This document shows positions 1-6,055 of a stretch of DNA of 8,565 nucleotides, piece after piece. Every line of letters begins with the position of its first letter. The stretch's first letter is position 1. The stretch lies in the NCBI GenBank assembly GCA_964393815.1, contig CAYMUP010000036.1, positions 1 to 8,565 on the forward strand, read 5' to 3'. The position numbers and the translations under genes are program-made. Below the pieces are notes generated by a model. That model worked only from the letters and a program-made list of their open reading frames with translations, was not told the DNA's origin and ran no database searches. The DNA comes from JAGXIT01 sp964393815. GTDB taxonomy: Bacteria; Patescibacteriota; Saccharimonadia; Saccharimonadales; UBA4665.

Positions 1-53
1 CCCCGACCCTCTCGGTGTAAACGAGATGCTCTAGCCAACTGAGCTAATCACCC
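1..53 (-). tRNA. tRNA-Val(UAC), 3' end cut by window edge
   Basis: Read on the minus strand, the gene begins at 53 with acceptor arm GGGTGAT. A D arm with GCTC/GAGC pairing follows, then an anticodon stem TCTCG/CGAGA around the loop TTTACAC. The anticodon is TAC (plus-strand bases 17-19), which reads valine codons. The variable segment and first bases of the T stem are present; the rest of the T arm, the acceptor 3' strand and any CCA lie beyond position 1. It lies downstream of the tRNA-Leu on the same strand and is probably co-transcribed with it. Confidence 0.9.
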
Positions 54-61
54 TTGTTGTA

Positions 62-208
62 AGAGGGGCTTACCCCTCTGCCGTAAACCATTCGAAATAA
101 ATTCGAAAGGCTTACTACTCCCCCTGAAGACTGCGCTGACGCTTGTGGTCGCGTTGCTCCAGCTGAGGATAAAGCTAGAAGTAAGTTGCAAGAGGGATCT
201 GCCCCTCT
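62..208. repeat. Two copies of a hairpin repeat in the tRNA spacer
   Basis: Positions 61-84 and 190-213 are about 19 of 24 bases identical. The first holds a perfect 7-bp stem AGAGGGG/CCCCTCT around a CTTA loop (62-79). The second holds a 6-bp stem AGAGGG/CCCTCT (191-208). The changes fall mostly in the loop. The 188-bp spacer (54-241) holds no other gene I can support. The stems could be processing signals in a tRNA precursor or remnants of a duplication; neither copy has a downstream T run that would make it a clear terminator. Confidence 0.55.
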
Positions 209-241
209 GCTGTCGTTACCTAGCGTGTAGACCAAGTGCTT

Positions 242-327
242 TGGTGCGGACGAGAGGACTTGAACCTCCACCCCTTATCAGGACTACCACCTCAAAGTAG
301 CGCGTCTACCAATTCCGCCACGTCCGC
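242..327 (-). tRNA. tRNA-Leu(GAG)
   Basis: The minus-strand reading starts with acceptor GCGGACG (321-327) and closes with its complement CGTCCGC (246-252), then a discriminator A and an encoded CCA (242-244). The D arm has the leucine-type GCGGAATTGGTAGACGC sequence. The anticodon loop TTGAGGT gives anticodon GAG (291-293), reading CUC/CUU. A long variable arm precedes the T arm GGTTCAAGTCC, as expected of a class II tRNA. Length is 86 nt including CCA. Confidence 0.96.
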
Positions 328-351
328 ACAAAGAAAACACTAAACCTAAGA

Positions 352-379
352 AGCTTACTGTATCTGCTTTACTTGTCAA
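352..379 (-). promoter_or_regulatory. Possible promoter for the tRNA genes
   Basis: On the minus strand a perfect -35 box TTGACA (374-379) lies 16 nt before a poor -10 box TAAGCT (352-357). Initiation would fall about 15-20 nt upstream of the tRNA-Leu. The -35 is convincing and the -10 is weak; TACAGT nearby is an alternative but badly spaced. Confidence 0.35.
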
Positions 380-447
380 AGAACTCTGCTATGGTACCGA
401 TTTTTTACCAAAAAAACAAGCATCAGCACAGAAAATACCGTCTTTCG

Positions 448-476
448 TTGTCATAATCGGCCAGTTTTGGTATAAA
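448..476 (+). promoter_or_regulatory. Sigma70-type promoter of the P-loop kinase gene
   Basis: TTGTCA (448-453) and TATAAA (471-476) are separated by exactly 17 nt. The -10 box ends 10 nt before the ATG at 487, so transcription should begin only about 3-5 nt before the start codon. No Shine-Dalgarno is present. The expected mRNA is leaderless or nearly so. Confidence 0.7.
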
Positions 477-486
477 TAATGCGTAG

Positions 487-1152
487 ATGGGTAAGATTGT
501 ACCGACAAAACCAGTTCTATTTATGTTATATGGCATGCCTGGCGCGGGTAAGTCGTTTGTCGCACGGCAGTTAAGTGAACAGATCTCTGTAGCCAACGTG
601 CAAGGGGATCGCATACGGGCAGAGCTTTTTGAAAACCCAACCTACACGAAACAAGAGAATCACATCGTTGCAAGCCTGATGACCTACATGACTCAAGAAT
701 TTCTGAAAGCAGGTGTCAGCGTTGTTTTCGACGTAAACGCGATGCGGCTGTCACAGCGTCGTGCCCTACGCAATATGGCTAACCGTTTTGGTGCAGAACC
801 AGTTCTTTTGTGGCTACAGATTGACCCTGACACCGCCTATGCTCGCGCTTCTAGCCGTGATAAGCGCAAGACAGACGACCATTACGCTCAGCAGATTTCA
901 CTTGACGGCTTTAAACAGCTTCTTGCAGGCATGCAAAACCCCGAAATCAATGAGCAGTACGTTGTTTTAAGTGGCAAACATGTATTTAACACGCAAAAAA
1001 ATGCAATTTTGCGATACCTACGAGAACGCAGATTGGTAGAGACCCCTTCATCAGGCCAAGATGGGCTGAGTAAGCCTGGTCTCATAAATCTTGTTCCAAA
1101 TCCAGCCGCTGGCCGCGTAGATCTCTCTCGCCGAAATATATCAATTCGCTAA
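487..1152 (+). CDS. P-loop nucleotide/small-molecule kinase-like ATPase (AAA_33 type)
   Basis: The 221-residue protein opens with a Walker A loop GMPGAGKS at residues 16-23. An acidic residue follows in the GDRIRAEL segment (D41), typical of AAA_33/zeta-toxin-like kinases that phosphorylate a small molecule or nucleotide. A Walker B-like strand VVFDVN (D82) and an arginine-rich lid region (R120, R124, R127, in YARASSRDKRK) complete the fold. The last 45 residues look like a poorly structured tail. The cytoplasmic product has no signal peptide or membrane segment. The substrate cannot be told from sequence. The start at 487 fits the promoter spacing; an upstream ATG at 479 is in another frame. 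The stop codon abuts the next gene's ATG, so the two are very likely co-translated. Confidence 0.85.
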   Translation: MGKIVPTKPVLFMLYGMPGAGKSFVARQLSEQISVANVQGDRIRAELFENPTYTKQENHIVASLMTYMTQEFLKAGVSVVFDVNAMRLSQRRALRNMANRFGAEPVLLWLQIDPDTAYARASSRDKRKTDDHYAQQISLDGFKQLLAGMQNPEINEQYVVLSGKHVFNTQKNAILRYLRERRLVETPSSGQDGLSKPGLINLVPNPAAGRVDLSRRNISIR

Positions 1153-1869
1153 ATGGCAACCAAACATATCACAATTGACGGTGTTGGTGATATTTTATTG
1201 GTAAAAACTCGGGCCAGCAGGCAGCTCAGACTCAGCATTACCTCTAAAGGAATCCGTGTAAGCGTGCCTAGCTGGACACCTTTTTTGGTGGCTGAGCAGT
1301 TTGCCCATTCACATCGAGAGTGGATACTCCGCCATCGGGCCAAAATGCCACTGAAGCACATTCAGGATGGACAGCGCGTAGGACGACTGCACACACTATA
1401 CTTTGAGCCGCAACCACTTAACGGCAGATCTACGACACGGGTAACTGGCACAAGGATTATCGTATTTCTTGGGTCAGGCGAAACTACCTTCCTCCCGGCA
1501 GTGCAAAATAGGGCGGCGATTGCTTGTGAGAGGGCGCTGCGCAAAGAGGCTGAGCAGTTACTGCCACCGCGTCTAACAGCTCTTTCTGAAAAGTTCGGGC
1601 TCCCATATCAGTCTGTAACTATCAAAAAACTTACGCGTCGCTGGGGGAGCTGCGATAGCCATAAGAATATCGTGCTAAACCTATATCTTACGGAATTGCC
1701 GTGGGAGTTTATTGACTACGTCATTTTGCACGAGCTAACACACACGGTTCACATGCACCATGGCACAGAATTTTGGAAGTTCTTAAGTAAACTTATGCCT
1801 AGAGCTAAAGACGTAAGAAGAGAACTACGTCGTTACCAGCCAACGTTGAACCCACGCTCAGAAGCATAA
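1153..1869 (+). CDS. YgjP/DUF45-type M48-like zinc metallopeptidase
   Basis: The 238-residue protein has the DUF45 (YgjP-like) signature. It contains TRRWGSC at residues 161-167, then a beta strand, then ILHELTHTVHMHHG, in which H193, E194 and H197 form the zinc-binding HExxH motif and H203 is the likely third ligand, followed by the usual FW/LMP segment. No signal peptide or membrane helix is visible, so it is probably cytoplasmic. E. coli YgjP has been described as acting on nucleotides, so peptidase activity is not certain. Its ATG directly follows the TAA of the kinase gene with no gap and no separate ribosome-binding site, implying translational coupling and a shared function or regulation. 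The family call is firm; the substrate is unknown. Confidence 0.9.
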   Translation: MATKHITIDGVGDILLVKTRASRQLRLSITSKGIRVSVPSWTPFLVAEQFAHSHREWILRHRAKMPLKHIQDGQRVGRLHTLYFEPQPLNGRSTTRVTGTRIIVFLGSGETTFLPAVQNRAAIACERALRKEAEQLLPPRLTALSEKFGLPYQSVTIKKLTRRWGSCDSHKNIVLNLYLTELPWEFIDYVILHELTHTVHMHHGTEFWKFLSKLMPRAKDVRRELRRYQPTLNPRSEA

Positions 1870-1870
1870 C

Positions 1871-1906
1871 TTCACCTGAGATATGTTTTTAACTTCGGTG
1901 AGTTTT
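1871..1906 (+). terminator. Weak candidate terminator after the metallopeptidase gene
   Basis: An imperfect stem pairs TTCACC (1871-1876) with GGTGAG (1897-1902), then has one mismatch and three more inner pairs. A 12-nt loop lies inside and only four T residues (1903-1906) follow. It starts two bases after the stop codon. The T run is short, so read-through into the next ORFs is plausible. Confidence 0.4.
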
Positions 1907-1943
1907 ACTTGGTTTGTCAGAATGTAGGAGGAGCGAATTCAGG

Positions 1944-2039
1944 ATGACACAAAAAGGAAAGCCTTACTTTTTTTGCTTCACAATAAGCCTCTTAAGCTTT
2001 TTTGTACTCTGTGTCATACTACGTTTATATGGAAAATGA
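1944..2039 (+). CDS. Possible 31-aa membrane peptide / leader ORF
   Basis: A very strong Shine-Dalgarno AGGAGGAG (1926-1933) lies 10 nt before an ATG that opens a 31-codon frame ending in TGA. The peptide begins MTQKGKPYFF and has one hydrophobic stretch (about residues 8-27), then ends in a basic LRLYGK tail. This is the pattern of a single-pass small membrane protein. Its last 11 nt overlap the start of the histidine kinase ATG at 2029 in another frame, so it could be a leader peptide that couples translation to the kinase, or a genuine small protein working with it. No homology can be judged at this length. The ribosome-binding site is the main support. Confidence 0.45.
   Translation: MTQKGKPYFFCFTISLLSFFVLCVILRLYGK
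2012..2020 (+). promoter_or_regulatory. Possible extended -10 promoter of the histidine kinase
   Basis: TGTCATACT matches an extended -10 element (TG, one base, then CATACT) ending 8 nt before the ATG at 2029. The -35 position at 17-nt spacing (TTAAGC, 1992-1997) is poor. If used, it would give a leaderless kinase mRNA and make coupling to the small upstream ORF unnecessary. Confidence 0.35.
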
Positions 2040-3177
2040 CGCAACTTCGCAGGTTGTCCTTGAAGGGGGTGAAATTGACCACGAACGTCTTGCCAGCCTA
2101 ATTGGCAGCATGGCGGACGGCGTGATTGCGCTCGATGATAAACTCAAAGTCGTCACCTATAACGGCGCTGCTCTCAACATCTTAGACGTCAACGAATCTT
2201 TGCAAGGAAGGGCACTTGCCGATGTTTTAAATCTTTATGACCGAAACGGCCAAGCAGTCGACATCACCTCCTACGTTCGCGCTGCGGCCACTCCAACTAC
2301 CACTAGAGACGTGCTTATGCACTACCACGATGGTAGTCAGGCAAATATGTACCTCTCGGTTGCACCCGTACATCTCGGCTACGGTTCAACAGGTGAACGC
2401 GGTTTTGTCCTGCTACTCCGTGATATTACGAGAGAGAAAACGCTTGAAGAAGAGCGGGACGAATTCATCAGTATTGTTAGTCACGAGCTTCGTACACCTG
2501 TTGCCATTGCCGAGGGAAATATCAGCAACGCGCTCTACATGACAACCCAAGGAGTCAGCATGGCGAGTGTCAATGAGGCACTGAGCGTAGCGCACCAACA
2601 GGTACTCTTTCTCGCCAGCATGATCAACGACCTGTCTACGCTTAGCCGAGCCGAGCGCGGAGCTTTGACGCTCGAAGTAGAGCCGGTTAACCCTCATGAG
2701 CTTGTCGAAGAACTCGTGAAAGCCTATGCTTTGCAAGCCGGCCAAAAAGCACTAGCTCTCCGCTCTGACTTAGACCCACACCTCGAAACACTGTATACGG
2801 GCAAGCTTTATCTTCGAGAGATCTTGCAAAACTTTTTAACCAATTCGCTAAAGTACACCCAAGTGGGAAGTATCGTTATTTCGGCAAAGCAAGAGGCCAC
2901 TGGCGTAATTTTTGCAGTTTCCGACACCGGTATCGGCATTAGCAAAGCCGATAAAGAACGTGTTTTTGATCGCTTTTTTCGTTCGGAAGACTACCGCACA
3001 AGAGCTACAAACGGTACTGGTCTAGGGCTGTACGTCACGCTCAAGCTAGCACGTCTTTTGCATGCTGAACTTGAAGTAGAAAGCGAGCTTGACCACGGAG
3101 CTGTCTTTACCATCAAAGTACCAAATTTGGCACTAGCTCAAGCCCCTGCACCAGCGGCCAATGAACCCGAAGCCTAA
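2029..3177 (+). CDS. Soluble PAS-domain sensor histidine kinase
   Basis: The 382-residue protein senses an intracellular signal and autophosphorylates a histidine to pass phosphate to a response regulator. Domains in order: a PAS-like sensor (about 20-135, ending in the RDITREKTLEEERDEF linker); a HisKA dimerisation helix with the H box SHELRTP (H152); and a HATPase_c domain with N box LQNFLTNSLKYT (266-277), G1 box DTGIGI (299-304), F box VFDRFF (312-317) and G2 box GTGLGL (329-334). All catalytic boxes are intact. No membrane segment or signal peptide is present, so it is cytoplasmic. An Ala/Pro-rich tail ends the protein. A longer frame from a TTG at 2002 is possible, but ATG 2029 fits the PAS start better. 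No response regulator lies nearby. Its TAA overlaps the stop of the convergent glycosyltransferase. Confidence 0.92.
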   Translation: MENDATSQVVLEGGEIDHERLASLIGSMADGVIALDDKLKVVTYNGAALNILDVNESLQGRALADVLNLYDRNGQAVDITSYVRAAATPTTTRDVLMHYHDGSQANMYLSVAPVHLGYGSTGERGFVLLLRDITREKTLEEERDEFISIVSHELRTPVAIAEGNISNALYMTTQGVSMASVNEALSVAHQQVLFLASMINDLSTLSRAERGALTLEVEPVNPHELVEELVKAYALQAGQKALALRSDLDPHLETLYTGKLYLREILQNFLTNSLKYTQVGSIVISAKQEATGVIFAVSDTGIGISKADKERVFDRFFRSEDYRTRATNGTGLGLYVTLKLARLLHAELEVESELDHGAVFTIKVPNLALAQAPAPAANEPEA

Positions 3178-4679
3178 GTCTTCTTGGGGACTACGTGCAT
3201 AACTTGGTAACAGATATTTCTACCCCTCCAGAGCACATCGCTAAACTCATACCTAAACATAGAGGTGTGTAGCACGACCAAATCCATCACATATGCCGCT
3301 ACGGGCATGACTATGCCAACAAATGGCTCGCTCAGTCTTGTTAGGACGCTAGAAACGTAGTAAGTGGCACTGAGAAACAAGCAAGCAACACTCCAGGCAA
3401 CCGCATACGCTAGCGGTCGAGATGTGCGTAGCGAGAATAATAAACCGACAAACGGCCCAATAAAAAACAACAGCTCAAACAAGGTCACTAGACATACAAG
3501 CTCAAGTCGACGGTGCAGCTGCGGGTACCGTACCCTGGCGGACGTAGCAAACTGCTCACTCGTGGTTTTTACTGAGCTTAAGCGTAGTGTCTTCTCATCG
3601 CCTCGAACAAAGATGTATCTGTCGGTTACGACAGCTTTTTTGGCAAATGTTGCTTCAGGCGAAACTGCCCGCATGGCTGATTCAAAACCTCCATATTGCG
3701 TAAGTGTTTTGTTCTTAATGAGCCACAGCGAGCTGAGTACCGGGGGGCGCTTAAAAAGGCGCCTCGGGAACGCAAGCTCCCAATAGTAACGCATGGCCTG
3801 CAAAATATTGATTGTCCGATATTCGTTCAGCCCTCGGCTTGGCATCACACTCATCATGTCGCGGTTTTTTGCCAGCATAACTTCCACGAGCCTGCGCAGG
3901 GTATCTGTCTCGAAAACGACGTCAGCACAACCGAATACTAATACTTCTCCACTGGCTTTTGCTGCCAGCGTTTGGCACGCAGCGTTTTTAGCGAGCCAAC
4001 GCGTATCTGGCTCTCTGCCATGTATAAATTGCACTCCTTGCTTTGCAAATTGCCGGATTATCTCTGGCGTACGCTTGCTGGTGGAGCAATCATCTAGCAC
4101 TATTATTTCAAGTTTTGGGTAATCGCTTGCGACCAAACTTTCTAAACAGACAGCAAGCTCTTCCGACTCGTTTCGGGCTGGTATGAGCACGCTCACCGAA
4201 GGTAGCTCAGCATTAGTAAGAGGGGGTACGGCTGAAGGCATGCGAGTGTGCCGCCACGTATTGATAGTAGAGCGTAGCAGCACTGCAGCAACAAGCACCT
4301 GTAGCGCTGCAATAATGGCAAGAAGTGTTTCGTAGCCCATTCTACGTGAGACATAAAGCACCACCGCGACGACCAGCTGCAATCCTATAAGCCACACAAA
4401 ACTATTGTTGGTTGTGCGGTATAACCTGTTTGCAGGGACGCGCCAAGCCGCAACTCGGTAAATATTAACCCATCTGTACAGGCTTATAAAACCTGGGAGT
4501 AGCCACACCCGCCAGTCATGCTGGACTAGTAGCAGTGTCGATCCAACAGAACCAAATAAAGCGAGCACAACCATAACCCAACGAAAAACCTTAGCTTTAT
4601 AAAGCCAAATGTAACTCATGCTAAGTACTGCCCCTTCAAGCAGGGCAGCGCCTAGCCACAAGCCAAGCCATACATTCAT
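3174..4679 (-). CDS. Membrane-bound family 2 glycosyltransferase (HpnB/CrtQ-like layout)
   Basis: The 501-residue protein has hydrophobic segments near 5-25, 33-52, 94-111 and 118-136, a cytoplasmic GT2 domain (about 160-345), and three or four more membrane segments (393-416, 423-442, 452-470). The nucleotide-sugar site is seen in SVLIPARNE (163-171) and EIIVLDDCST (191-200). A second acidic site appears as GCADVVF (D253). Near the C terminus a WRGR motif (484-487) is typical of HpnB/CrtQ-like enzymes. Such enzymes move sugars onto lipid or cell-surface acceptors. Two usual acidic motifs are altered: DxD reads CAD, and the downstream DD/ED site appears as PE (341-342), so activity may be changed. 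The ATG at 4679 is supported by a TATAGT box six bases upstream. The acceptor is unknown. Confidence 0.85.
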   Translation of the reverse strand: MNVWLGLWLGAALLEGAVLSMSYIWLYKAKVFRWVMVVLALFGSVGSTLLLVQHDWRVWLLPGFISLYRWVNIYRVAAWRVPANRLYRTTNNSFVWLIGLQLVVAVVLYVSRRMGYETLLAIIAALQVLVAAVLLRSTINTWRHTRMPSAVPPLTNAELPSVSVLIPARNESEELAVCLESLVASDYPKLEIIVLDDCSTSKRTPEIIRQFAKQGVQFIHGREPDTRWLAKNAACQTLAAKASGEVLVFGCADVVFETDTLRRLVEVMLAKNRDMMSVMPSRGLNEYRTINILQAMRYYWELAFPRRLFKRPPVLSSLWLIKNKTLTQYGGFESAMRAVSPEATFAKKAVVTDRYIFVRGDEKTLRLSSVKTTSEQFATSARVRYPQLHRRLELVCLVTLFELLFFIGPFVGLLFSLRTSRPLAYAVAWSVACLFLSATYYVSSVLTRLSEPFVGIVMPVAAYVMDLVVLHTSMFRYEFSDVLWRGRNICYQVMHVVPKKT

Positions 4680-4685
4680 ACTTCT

Positions 4686-4691
4686 ACTATA
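4686..4691 (-). promoter_or_regulatory. -10 box of the glycosyltransferase gene
   Basis: On the minus strand TATAGT ends six bases before the ATG at 4679, so the start codon would lie at or next to the transcription start. No good -35 hexamer is visible at 16-18 nt and no Shine-Dalgarno lies before the ATG. The box sits in the 35-bp gap after the small membrane-protein gene, so the glycosyltransferase may also be transcribed from the upstream promoter. Confidence 0.45.
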
Positions 4692-4714
4692 CAGTACTCT
4701 TTTTCATTAAGTTA

Positions 4715-4933
4715 TTACTGTTGTGTTCTAGGTGATACTGCGCAAGCACCCACAAACAAGGCTAGCGCGGTAAGCCCAGCCCCAATGCCCGGTGCGTAGT
4801 TTCCATTTGCTAGAAGAACTTCCGACCATGCCCCGTTCATCAAGGCCGCTCCCGCCAAGACAACCTGTGCAGTATTTGGCGCATCTTTACGAGTGCGTGC
4901 CGTTTCGAGTGCAGTAAATCTACTATTAGTCAT
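4715..4933 (-). CDS. Small two-helix membrane protein, unknown function
   Basis: The 72-residue product starts MTNSRFTALE and has a basic, polar N terminus (1-20). Two hydrophobic helices follow (about 22-41 and 48-66), joined by an ANGNYAPG turn, with a short polar tail. This suggests a small hairpin membrane protein with both ends probably cytoplasmic. I do not recognise a family. A start at 4951 would add six residues, but the promoter at 4942-4970 places transcription initiation close to the ATG at 4933, favouring the shorter form. It lies 35 bp upstream of the glycosyltransferase on the same strand, so the two may act together at the envelope. Confidence 0.6.
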   Translation of the reverse strand: MTNSRFTALETARTRKDAPNTAQVVLAGAALMNGAWSEVLLANGNYAPGIGAGLTALALFVGACAVSPRTQQ

Positions 4934-4941
4934 AACGTCAG

Positions 4942-4970
4942 ATGGTAACATGTGGGTAGATCAGTGTAAA
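4942..4970 (-). promoter_or_regulatory. Promoter of the small membrane-protein gene
   Basis: On the minus strand TTTACA (4965-4970) is followed after 17 nt by TACCAT (4942-4947), with an upstream TG forming an extended -10 (TGTTACCAT). The -10 ends 8 nt before the ATG at 4933, again implying a leaderless mRNA. It is divergent from the secE promoter 23 bp away. Confidence 0.55.
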
Positions 4971-4992
4971 GTCAAGGATATATGTTACTCTG

Positions 4993-5021
4993 TTGACAAT
5001 CAGTTATATATTCGCTATGCT
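4993..5021 (+). promoter_or_regulatory. Promoter of the secE-nusG operon
   Basis: A perfect -35 TTGACA (4993-4998), 17-nt spacer and -10 TATGCT (5016-5021) predict initiation near 5028-5029. This leaves a 5' leader of about 75 nt before the secE start, unlike the leaderless genes to the left. Confidence 0.75.
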
Positions 5022-5033
5022 TGACTTCAGATC

Positions 5034-5058
5034 GCCTACAATAATTGTAGGCTTTTTT
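5034..5058 (+). terminator. Terminator-like hairpin in the secE leader
   Basis: A perfect 8-bp stem GCCTACAA/TTGTAGGC (5034-5041 and 5045-5052) with a three-base loop is followed by six T residues (5053-5058). It has the form of an intrinsic terminator for plus-strand transcription but begins only about 5 nt after the predicted start site. It may act as an attenuator, release a roughly 30-nt RNA, or protect the mRNA 5' end. Confidence 0.6.
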
Positions 5059-5068
5059 AGTGGGAATT

Positions 5069-5097
5069 GGCAGCATAACTGCCTTTAAACAAAGGAG
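5069..5097 (+). promoter_or_regulatory. Alternative hairpins over the secE ribosome-binding site
   Basis: GGCAG/CTGCC (5069-5073 and 5079-5083) and CCTTT/AAAGG (5082-5086 and 5091-5095) share bases 5082-5083 and cannot form together. The second would mask the Shine-Dalgarno AAAGGAG (5091-5097), which lies 6 nt before the secE GTG. This is a possible small switch, but 5-bp stems can arise by chance. Confidence 0.3.
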
Positions 5098-5103
5098 ACA
5101 ACG

Positions 5104-5478
5104 GTGGCAACGAAACAGCTTCAACAAGATCAAGAAACCGAGACACTTACTCGGGCATTCTTCCGTGGTTTTTTCTGGCCAGTAAAGGCAGTGTGGCGAG
5201 TGCTTACCTGGCTGACGCATCAATTTCCACTGCGGCATATCGGCCATGGCATTCGCTGGTTCGCTAGACTACGATTTATTCGCTTTTTAGGACGTATCTT
5301 AGGACTCAAGTATATCCGCGAAAGCTGGCGAGAACTTCGCCAAGTTACGTGGCCAACCTTCCGTGAAAGCCGTCGCCTTACGACCGCCGTCATCATTTTT
5401 TCCGTTATCTTCGGTCTGCTTATCGCCGTTGTAGACTTTGGACTAGACAAAATATTTAAACATTTCATTTTGAAATAA
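5104..5478 (+). CDS. secE: Preprotein translocase subunit SecE
   Basis: SecE clamps the SecY channel in the inner membrane during protein export. The conserved C-terminal part is clear: an amphipathic segment with ESWRELRQVTWPTFRES (73-89), then one membrane helix (about 94-112). The protein is 124 residues, roughly twice the usual 60-70 of single-helix SecE. The extra N-terminal portion (1-70) is rich in aromatic and basic residues, with FFRGFFWPVKAVWRVLTWL (19-37) and other amphipathic stretches. It uses a GTG start, chosen because AAAGGAG lies 6 nt upstream. nusG follows after 28 nt, the usual gene pair. Confidence 0.95.
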   Translation: MATKQLQQDQETETLTRAFFRGFFWPVKAVWRVLTWLTHQFPLRHIGHGIRWFARLRFIRFLGRILGLKYIRESWRELRQVTWPTFRESRRLTTAVIIFSVIFGLLIAVVDFGLDKIFKHFILK

Positions 5479-5506
5479 TCTTTAAGACAGGAGCAGGTAG
5501 AAGCAC

Positions 5507-6052
5507 ATGACTAACAAACGATACGATACAACCAAGCAGTGGTATGCCATCCATACATACAGTGGCTACGAAGAAAAGGTCGCCGAGAGCATCCGCCAGC
5601 GCGCAGAGTCTCTCGACATGAAAGACAAAATCTTCCAGGCGCTTGTGCCAAAAGAAAAGCAAATTGAGATCAAAAATGGCAAGCGCAAGATCGTCGAAAA
5701 ACGCATTTTCCAGGGCTATGTACTTGTACAAATGAAACTCACCGAAGATGCTTGGTACATTGTACGCAATACCCCGAGTGTAACTGGCTTCGTAGGCACA
5801 GGCACCGAACCAACTCCCGTTGACCCAGACGAAATCGAGAAGATCCAAAAACGCATGGGTCTTGACCAGCCAAAACACAAGATTGACTACCGAGTCGGCG
5901 AAGTGGTAAACATCATTGACGGGCCTTTCAAAGGTTTCGACGGCACCATCAACGAAATTGACGCCCAAAAAGGCAAGCTCAAAGTGCTCGTCAACATGTT
6001 TGGCCGCGAAACACCAGTCGAACTCGACAGCCTCCAAGTAAAAAGAGTCTAG
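5507..6052 (+). CDS. nusG: Transcription termination/antitermination factor NusG
   Basis: NusG binds RNA polymerase to raise processivity and links it to Rho or the ribosome. The 181-residue protein has an NGN domain (about 11-115) with QWYAIHTYSGYE, RIFQGYVLVQM and VRNTPSVTGFVG, and a C-terminal KOW domain (127-181) with GEVVNIIDGPFKGFDGTI. Length is normal for the family. An AGGAG (5489-5493) lies 13 nt before the ATG. The unknown 239-codon ORF begins three bases after its TAG. Confidence 0.98.
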   Translation: MTNKRYDTTKQWYAIHTYSGYEEKVAESIRQRAESLDMKDKIFQALVPKEKQIEIKNGKRKIVEKRIFQGYVLVQMKLTEDAWYIVRNTPSVTGFVGTGTEPTPVDPDEIEKIQKRMGLDQPKHKIDYRVGEVVNIIDGPFKGFDGTINEIDAQKGKLKVLVNMFGRETPVELDSLQVKRV

Positions 6053-6055
6053 AGC

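Noticed and set aside
90..108. ATTCGAAA direct repeat resembling a tRNA T loop
   Set aside because: No acceptor, D or anticodon arm can be built around it on either strand.
44..271. 75-codon minus-strand frame across the tRNA spacer
   Set aside because: It overlaps both tRNA genes, lacks a ribosome-binding site and gives a low-complexity product.
4972..5247. 91-codon minus-strand frame
   Set aside because: It overlaps the secE promoter, leader and gene, and resembles no protein.
5465..6037. 190-codon minus-strand frame
   Set aside because: It is antisense to nusG, which is certain, and its length follows from nusG codon use.
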